Below are positions 5,063-8,275 of a DNA stretch of 8,275 nt, piece after piece. The stretch covers positions 1 through 8,275 of the forward strand of contig DSBX01000027.1 of assembly GCA_011049385.1 (NCBI GenBank), given 5' to 3'. Under the pieces are notes generated by a model. That model did not search any database. It worked only from the letters and a program-made list of their open reading frames with translations, and was not told where the DNA came from. Source of the stretch: Caldifarciminota bacterium (GTDB lineage Bacteria > Hydrothermota > Tepidihabitantia > Tepidihabitantales > Tepidihabitantaceae). How positions within the stretch are numbered: position 1 is the stretch's first letter; every line of letters begins with the position of its first letter. The position numbers and the translations under genes were made by a program.

Positions 5063-7951
5063 TTACCGGATACTCTCGAGCATCTTCTTCGCGACGGTGT
5101 CGCTCGGCATGCGCTGGAGCCAGTCGAGCAGGACCTGCCGTGCTTTGACGGTGTCGTTGAGGTCTTCGAGGTAGAACCGGTACAGCGCCTGCACCGGCTC
5201 GGGCCGGTTCGGCGCGGCCTGCACCGCCTCGACGTATTCGCGCTCGGCCTGCGACGTTTCGCCCTTGCCCTGGAGCGCCATGCCCCGTCTCATCGTCAGT
5301 TCGGGGTCGGTGAAACCGAGTGCCTCGATCGAATCAATGTAGGCGACGGCGTTGGCGTAGTCGTGGTTGAGCTGGGCGAAGATCGAGAGATGATAGAATA
5401 GCGGCACCCGGCGCTGGTCGTCGAGCGGGAAGTCCATCGCCCGGGTCAGTATCTCCTGTGCCTTGCGGGTCTGGCCGAGCCGGTGGTACTCGTTGGCAAG
5501 CGCGAGGTAGCTGGCGGCGTAGTTGATGAGCAGACCGCGGGTGTTGTCGTCCTTCTCGACGTTCGGGTCGAGCATCGAGTTCATCTTGTAGACGTTGAAG
5601 AGCAGGTCGTGGGTGCGCTCGGCGTCAACCTGGTTGTGGCCGAAGGTGGGCACGACCCGGTTGACCAGGCCTTCGAGCATCAGGTAACCGTCGAAGTCGC
5701 GGAGATTGTCGGTCGAGACCGTTGTCGCGAAGTAGACCGGTCGCTGAGGTTCGTAGCCGCGGCCGAAGACCTTCTCCTTGAACGCCGCGCTGGGTGAGGC
5801 GTAATCGTCCGGCCAGGTGAGCTGGACGCCGGCGGCGGTGGCGACGATGTCCCGCATCATGATGTCCTTGAGCAGGAAGGTGCGGCCCTCATCGCCGATG
5901 AAGCCCTGGGGCAGGCGCTCGATTTCGTCAACGGTGAAGGATATCGGCGCGCCCCACTCCTTGAGCTGTTGGCAGTACCAGACGGTGTTGAGCAGGGAGA
6001 GGTTGGCGACCGCGACGTTCTTGCCGAACTCGGGGTCGAGGTCGGCGACGACCGAGGGCACTTCCTGCATGAACCAGAGCGGAAAGGTATCGTTGTCGCC
6101 GTTGGTGAAGATGACGGTCTTCTCGCCCGGGCAGGAGACGAGCATGTTGTAGCCGTACTCGGCCGGGATCCAGTTGTGGCGGCGGGTGACGTCCCGGTAG
6201 TTGAGGAACATCGGCACGAAGCCGTAGGCAACGGTCGCGCCCGAGACCAGCCAGATGATTATCTTGCGGCCCTTGGACGCATCCACCAGCCAGCGCAGGA
6301 AGGCATAGGCGCCGACGCCGATGAAGATGGTGTAGAACACGAAGGAGAAGGCGTAGAAGTAGTCGCGCTCGCGCACCTCTCGGAACTGGAGATGAGGCCG
6401 GGGGTCGGAAGGCGAGTACTTCAGGTTCAGGTAGACGATGAGCCCGAGCGAGGCGACGAGGAACGCGAGGAAGATCAGCACGAAGGACTTCTTCTCGTGC
6501 TTGAATTGGTGCCACATTCCCCACAGGCCGAGAAGCGGCGGGAAGATGCCGAGGAGCGCAGGCCAGCGCACGCCGAGGAAGATGTCGAAGTAGCGCTCTC
6601 CGCCCCACTGCCAGAGGAAGTAGCGGAGGTAGAACTTGATCTGTTCGAAGACCCCGATGAACAGGCTGAAGGTCGGGTTGGTGCCGATGCGGTAGTCATT
6701 CTCGGTCAGGAACTGGGTCTTGCGGGGCAGAAGCCGCATCGGGTCGTACTGCTCGCGACGGAGCACGCTGACGAAGGCCTCCCAGTTGGACGGGTCAACC
6801 TCGTTGATCCGCGGCCCGACTCCGGAGCGGACGAGCATGATGAACTGGACCGAACTGGCGACCATCATCACGCCCAGCATCAGTCCGACGTAGAGCAGGT
6901 TGAGCCGGCCCTGGGTGTGGAGCCAGTACAGGTAGCCGGCAAACAGGATCACGAAGAGTACGAGCAGAACCGGGGCTTCGACCCACATCTCGAGGAACGC
7001 GACCAGCGGCGTGGCGAGGAAGAGCACGGTGTTGTCCATCATGTCGCCGCCCGAGGCGACGAACCCGACCCCGACCGCGCCGACGAGCAGCAGCAGTCCC
7101 CAGATCAGCGAGGCGGTCGTGTCTGAGCGCTCCATCAGCCGAACGCCGAAGAAGACCGCTCCGAGCATGACCGCGGCGATGAAGAGCTTGAACACCACCG
7201 CTTCGCCGCCGCCGTCCGGCATTGCGACGACGGTCACCAGCGTGAGCAGGCCAAGGGCGAATTCGAAGAGGCGGAGCTGGAGGATGGCCTGCCGGTTCAC
7301 CAGGAGACAGAAGATGAGGACCGAGAAGACGACAATCATCGGCGTGAAGTGAATGCCGGTGGAGAGGAAGAGCAGGAATATCGCCAGCAGGACGAGGCGG
7401 TTGTCCGCGGTGCCGGATTCGGTGCGCACCCGCCAGCGCATCGCCATGTAGAGGACCGCCAGCGCCACCGTCGCCGACGGCCCGTAGACCTCGGCCTCGA
7501 CGTTGTTGTCCCAGAAGCTGAAAGCGAAGGCGCACATCAGCGCGCCGAAGACCCCGGCGACGTGTTTGAGCCAGGGGTGCTTGTCGCGCTGGCGGTAGAT
7601 GGTGATGAGTTGGACGGTGATCAGGTAGATGAGCGCGCAGGCGAGCGCACCGAAGAGCACACAGATGAAGTTGACCCGGAAGGCGATTTCCGGGTTCAGG
7701 GGCAGAAGCGTAAAGAGCCGACCGATGGCGACGTAAAGCGGAGTGCCGGGTGGGTGGGGAATACCGAGCACGTAAGAGGCGGCGATGAACTCGCCGCAGT
7801 CCCAGAAGGCCGAGGTCGGGGCGACACTGTAGAGGTACACGCCGAAGACAACGGCGAAGACGGCGCCGAAGAGGATGTGGCGAACCCGGTTGTCGGTCAG
7901 GAAGCCGGGCGGTCCGGATGTGGCGTCGTGGGGCAGACGCTGGTCAGTCAT
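5063..7951 (-). CDS. DUF2723 (TMEM260-like) membrane glycosyltransferase with C-terminal TPRs
   Basis: The product is 962 residues. The N-terminal half is a polytopic GT-C-like membrane domain. TM1 is about 25-44; a periplasm-facing loop FWDCGEFIAASY (49-60, acidic Asp51 and Glu54) and HPPGTP (66-71) are the family's hallmark and likely catalytic region. More helices follow to about 375. The motif NNVEAEVYGPS (149-159) is also typical. Further helices lie at about 430-580, with VRERDYFY (526-533) between. The soluble part contains the signature TNGDNDTFPLWF (616-627) and VANLSLLNT. Residues 808-960 form TPR-like helices (YAASYLALANEYHRLGQTRKAQEIL, then further units). The family (PF11028) includes human TMEM260, a protein O-mannosyltransferase; bacterial members are mostly uncharacterised. 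I chose ATG 7951 because GAGGAG lies 9 nt upstream. The adjacent TTG 7954 would add one residue. It sits between cdaA and hypA on one strand. Confidence 0.9.
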   Translation of the reverse strand: MTDQRLPHDATSGPPGFLTDNRVRHILFGAVFAVVFGVYLYSVAPTSAFWDCGEFIAASYVLGIPHPPGTPLYVAIGRLFTLLPLNPEIAFRVNFICVLFGALACALIYLITVQLITIYRQRDKHPWLKHVAGVFGALMCAFAFSFWDNNVEAEVYGPSATVALAVLYMAMRWRVRTESGTADNRLVLLAIFLLFLSTGIHFTPMIVVFSVLIFCLLVNRQAILQLRLFEFALGLLTLVTVVAMPDGGGEAVVFKLFIAAVMLGAVFFGVRLMERSDTTASLIWGLLLLVGAVGVGFVASGGDMMDNTVLFLATPLVAFLEMWVEAPVLLVLFVILFAGYLYWLHTQGRLNLLYVGLMLGVMMVASSVQFIMLVRSGVGPRINEVDPSNWEAFVSVLRREQYDPMRLLPRKTQFLTENDYRIGTNPTFSLFIGVFEQIKFYLRYFLWQWGGERYFDIFLGVRWPALLGIFPPLLGLWGMWHQFKHEKKSFVLIFLAFLVASLGLIVYLNLKYSPSDPRPHLQFREVRERDYFYAFSFVFYTIFIGVGAYAFLRWLVDASKGRKIIIWLVSGATVAYGFVPMFLNYRDVTRRHNWIPAEYGYNMLVSCPGEKTVIFTNGDNDTFPLWFMQEVPSVVADLDPEFGKNVAVANLSLLNTVWYCQQLKEWGAPISFTVDEIERLPQGFIGDEGRTFLLKDIMMRDIVATAAGVQLTWPDDYASPSAAFKEKVFGRGYEPQRPVYFATTVSTDNLRDFDGYLMLEGLVNRVVPTFGHNQVDAERTHDLLFNVYKMNSMLDPNVEKDDNTRGLLINYAASYLALANEYHRLGQTRKAQEILTRAMDFPLDDQRRVPLFYHLSIFAQLNHDYANAVAYIDSIEALGFTDPELTMRRGMALQGKGETSQAEREYVEAVQAAPNRPEPVQALYRFYLEDLNDTVKARQVLLDWLQRMPSDTVAKKMLESIR

Positions 7952-7954
7952 CAA

Positions 7955-8021
7955 TCAGTTCTCCTCTTGTACCGGCCAAGACGCCGGGAATCGTAAGATA
8001 CTCCATATCATCCGCCCGCGC
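7955..8021. other. Short gap between cdaA and the DUF2723 gene
   Basis: The gap holds CCGGC-6 nt-GCCGG (7972-7987), a 5-bp stem that could form just before the Shine-Dalgarno in the mRNA. Another GC-rich inverted repeat, CCGCCC...GGGCGG, straddles the cdaA stop (8012-8033). Neither has a following T-run, so read-through from cdaA looks allowed. Confidence 0.3.
7961..7966 (-). promoter_or_regulatory. Shine-Dalgarno of the DUF2723 gene
   Basis: On the - strand GAGGAG ends 9 nt before ATG 7951 and 6 nt before TTG 7954. It is one of only two clear ribosome binding sites in the window and shows that this gene is translated from a leadered mRNA, unlike the GNAT, GT2 and receptor genes. Confidence 0.7.
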
Positions 8022-8275
8022 CTAGGGGGCGGGTGCGGCGGCTGAAAGCCGCGCGATATTATACTTGAGTTGAGTCGGAGTCAAATCCACCAGTAGCCGG
8101 CCCCGGTTGGCGAGGGTGATGCGTCCGCTGGACTCGGAGACGATTACCGCGGTAGCGTCGGTCAGCGTTGCGATGCCCAATCCGGCACGATGGCGCATGC
8201 CGAGGAAACCGTTGCGGTAGGTCACGTCGGAGAGGGGCAGGGTGCAACCGGCCGCGACCAGCCGGTCGCCGGCGA
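8022..8275 (-). CDS. cdaA: Diadenylate cyclase (c-di-AMP synthase), 3' part, cut by window edge
   Basis: Only the last 83 residues are inside the window; the gene continues past 8275. The product condenses two ATP into c-di-AMP, a second messenger for osmotic and envelope homeostasis. The visible piece reads GDRLVAAGCTLPLSD, then the catalytic-site segment GMRHRAGLGIATLTDA, then AVIVSESSGRITLANRGRL, which is the end of the DAC domain. The RHR motif is present. The residue before it, normally Thr in GTRHR, is Met here. The DGA motif and any N-terminal membrane helices lie outside the window, so CdaA rather than DisA or CdaS is inferred from the loop order and from the ending soon after the DAC fold without a DNA-binding domain. 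A 5-bp hairpin (GCGGC-TGAAA-GCCGC, 8038-8052) lies in the last codons. The stop is 70 bp before the DUF2723 ATG, so an operon is possible. Confidence 0.9.
   Translation of the reverse strand, partial: AGDRLVAAGCTLPLSDVTYRNGFLGMRHRAGLGIATLTDATAVIVSESSGRITLANRGRLLVDLTPTQLKYNIARLSAAAPAP
8058..8084 (-). promoter_or_regulatory. Possible internal promoter inside cdaA for the DUF2723 gene
   Basis: Reading the - strand, TTGACT (complement of 8079-8084) precedes a perfect TATAAT (complement of 8058-8063) by 15 bp. Transcription would start near 8051 and give a leader of about 100 nt before the DUF2723 start. The -10 also spells codons of the diadenylate cyclase (Lys-Tyr-Asn-Ile), so it may be chance, and 15 bp is a short spacer. 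Confidence 0.3.

Noticed and set aside
5969..7126. 385-residue + strand ORF, and another at 7349-7996
   Set aside because: Both are antisense to the DUF2723 gene. They are strongly acidic and repetitive and have no recognisable motif, while the opposite strand has a well-matched family.

Overview
The window looks like a piece of a GC-rich, Gram-negative bacterial chromosome, probably from an uncultured lineage. The outer-membrane reading is supported by a receptor with a carboxypeptidase-like regulatory domain and plug. A DUF2723/TPR membrane protein and short 'word-like' intergenic repeats add to the picture. From memory, this combination resembles candidate-phylum metagenome genomes such as WOR-3/Stahlbacteria. 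That placement is an inference, not a measured result.

Layout. Positions 1-437 hold no convincing gene. They contain a perfect palindrome (46-60), a small hairpin and several families of short direct and tandem repeats. At 471-1483 a GNAT acetyltransferase and an O6-alkylguanine-DNA alkyltransferase are joined on the + strand by a 4-nt stop/start overlap. A polyprenol-phosphate-mannose-synthase-like GT2 enzyme (1490-2233, - strand) converges on them with 6 nt between stop codons. From a shared intergenic region, a TonB-receptor-like outer-membrane gene diverges on the + strand. Its plug and first barrel part (2358 to about 3410) and its C-terminal barrel part (about 3410-4198) lie in different frames, and a large middle section appears to be absent. 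Positions 4199-4650 contain an excellent sigma70-type promoter, a potentially structured transcript and two doubtful small ORFs. The rest is a - strand run, read right to left: the 3' end of a diadenylate cyclase (cdaA), a 962-residue DUF2723 glycosyltransferase-like membrane protein with a TPR tail, and hypA.

How the parts may work together. The GT2 enzyme would make polyprenol-phosphate-mannose, which is the donor used by GT-C type protein mannosyltransferases. The DUF2723 protein belongs to the family that includes TMEM260, an O-mannosyltransferase. The two could therefore form a protein-mannosylation pathway, although they are not adjacent. HypA points to a nickel enzyme (hydrogenase or urease) encoded elsewhere. 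CdaA makes c-di-AMP.

The most striking pattern is regulatory. Three protein genes without a Shine-Dalgarno sequence (GNAT, GT2, receptor) have a -35/-10 pair with a 16-bp spacer, and the -10 ends exactly 5 nt before the start codon. The promoter at 4219 also has a 16-bp spacer and sits 6 nt before a GTG. This suggests leaderless transcripts. The DUF2723 gene instead has a clear Shine-Dalgarno, and the alkyltransferase is translationally coupled. The other main point is the broken receptor gene.
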